Positions 63,634-64,000 of a stretch of 64,000 nt of DNA are shown here, piece after piece (within the stretch, counting starts at the first letter, position 1; each line of letters opens with the position of its first letter). A program made the translations under genes and the position numbers. Where the stretch lies: NCBI RefSeq assembly GCF_003182135.1, contig NZ_QGTL01000010.1, forward strand, positions 205,059 through 269,058, read 5' to 3'. Origin of the DNA: Nocardia neocaledoniensis (GTDB lineage: Bacteria; Actinomycetota; Actinomycetes; Mycobacteriales; Mycobacteriaceae). Below the pieces are notes generated by a model. The model did no database searches. It was not told the origin of the DNA and saw nothing but the letters and a program-made list of their open reading frames with translations.

Positions 63634-64000
63634 GACGCGCGCACTCGTTTCCGGAATCGGCCCCGACTGGGTACTACGAGAAGTTCCGCGCCCGCAGCCG
63701 GCAGCAGGTCAGATCCTGGTGCGCAATCGGGCCGCCGCCACCAACAATGCCGACCTGCCGATGCTCGCCCCCGCGGACCCGACTCACGGCGGACACGGCA
63801 ACCGGTTCATCGCCGGTTTCGAATACGCCGGTGACGTGGTCGCGCTCGGCGACGATCCACGCTTCGTCCTCCCCCGCCCCGGCGATCTCGATCCGGCCGG
63901 CTTCACCCGCGACCAGGAGATGGCCGAGGTCATCGCCGCGCTCCTGCCCGAGGTGATCCCGGCCGTCGCTCGGGGGCAGATCCGACCGGTGATCGACAGC
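63623..64000 (+). pseudogene. Quinone oxidoreductase (MDR family) with two internal in-frame deletions, cut by window edge
   Basis: A TTG start at 63623 with AGGAG 5-6 bases upstream opens IDTTRALVSGIGPDWVLREVP, then RNRAAATNNADLPM and RFIAGFEYAGDVVALGD, a standard N terminus of NADPH:quinone-type MDR proteins. It then jumps to DPRFVLPRPGDLDPA and next to GFTRDQEMAEVIAALLPEVIPAVARGQIRPVIDS, which is a C-terminal segment. By family memory about 35-40 residues and about 170 residues, including the whole NAD(P) Rossmann fold, are missing. The reading frame stays open. It cannot bind cofactor normally and is best taken as a decayed gene. Confidence 0.7.

Noticed and set aside
1..64000. CRISPR arrays, insertion sequences, integrases or attachment sites
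   Set aside because: No regularly spaced direct repeats, no transposase or integrase motifs and no tRNA genes were seen.

Overview
The window is 64 kb of very GC-rich DNA, dense with genes whose codon use favours G/C third positions. It carries no rRNA, tRNA, CRISPR array, integrase or insertion sequence that I could recognise. A latex-clearing protein, an EspR-like regulator, many ANTAR, TetR and MHS-family proteins, F420/FMN-type luciferase-like oxidoreductases, two P450s and a rifampicin phosphotransferase together point to a mycolic-acid actinomycete. Nocardia or a close relative is my best inference. This looks like an accessory, environment-facing chromosomal region.

Layout. 1-3035: end of a Tat-exported cyclase, a shikimate-dehydrogenase-like enzyme, then the rubber oxygenase gene lcp with a small secreted companion. 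3088-6049: a signalling block with two overlapping GAF-ANTAR proteins, a PAS-ANTAR protein, a STAS protein and an overlapping 58-residue microprotein. 6155-14658: two metallophosphoesterases, a nucleotidyltransferase-BON fusion, small proteins, a pyruvate-oxidase-like ThDP enzyme, a P450, a proline-rich protein and an epimerase. 14806-18736: rifampicin phosphotransferase (rph), a methyltransferase and a VOC protein. 18932-24397: a flavin monooxygenase cluster (DszC/SfnB-like, DszA/NtaA-like, StyA-like) divergent from an AmpG-like permease, plausibly for organosulfur scavenging. 24399-30840: redox and regulatory genes, including the tight operon methyltransferase / CDGSH iron-sulfur protein / heme-oxygenase-like diiron enzyme / TetR.

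31061-36548: a deleted FMN reductase, an MHS transporter, a two-component system translationally coupled to an orphan TAXI binding lipoprotein, and a secreted protein. 36586-38717: an intracellular GH29 fucosidase overlapping its TetR regulator, with a clear operator. 38759-47301: an SDR remnant, a luciferase-like monooxygenase plus alcohol dehydrogenase pair, a secreted phosphatase, IclR and large LuxR regulators, a decayed gene and a second P450. 47423-53840: an ABC-F protein, LysE and DHA1 exporters, an SGNH lipoprotein, LysR and a GYD protein. 53982-64000: an exported phosphodiesterase, a thioesterase, an unusual TetR, a frameshifted SnoaL-like gene, a bifunctional nuclease, an NmrA protein, a CPBP protease, a STAND-type ATPase with extra domains, an FAD monooxygenase, and a decayed right edge with a doubly deleted quinone oxidoreductase.

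Two themes stand out. Many small regulator-plus-oxidoreductase modules have visible operators. Several gene remnants keep recognisable ends but have lost their middles (31061, 38759, 63623) or show frameshifts (45725, 56720, 63149).
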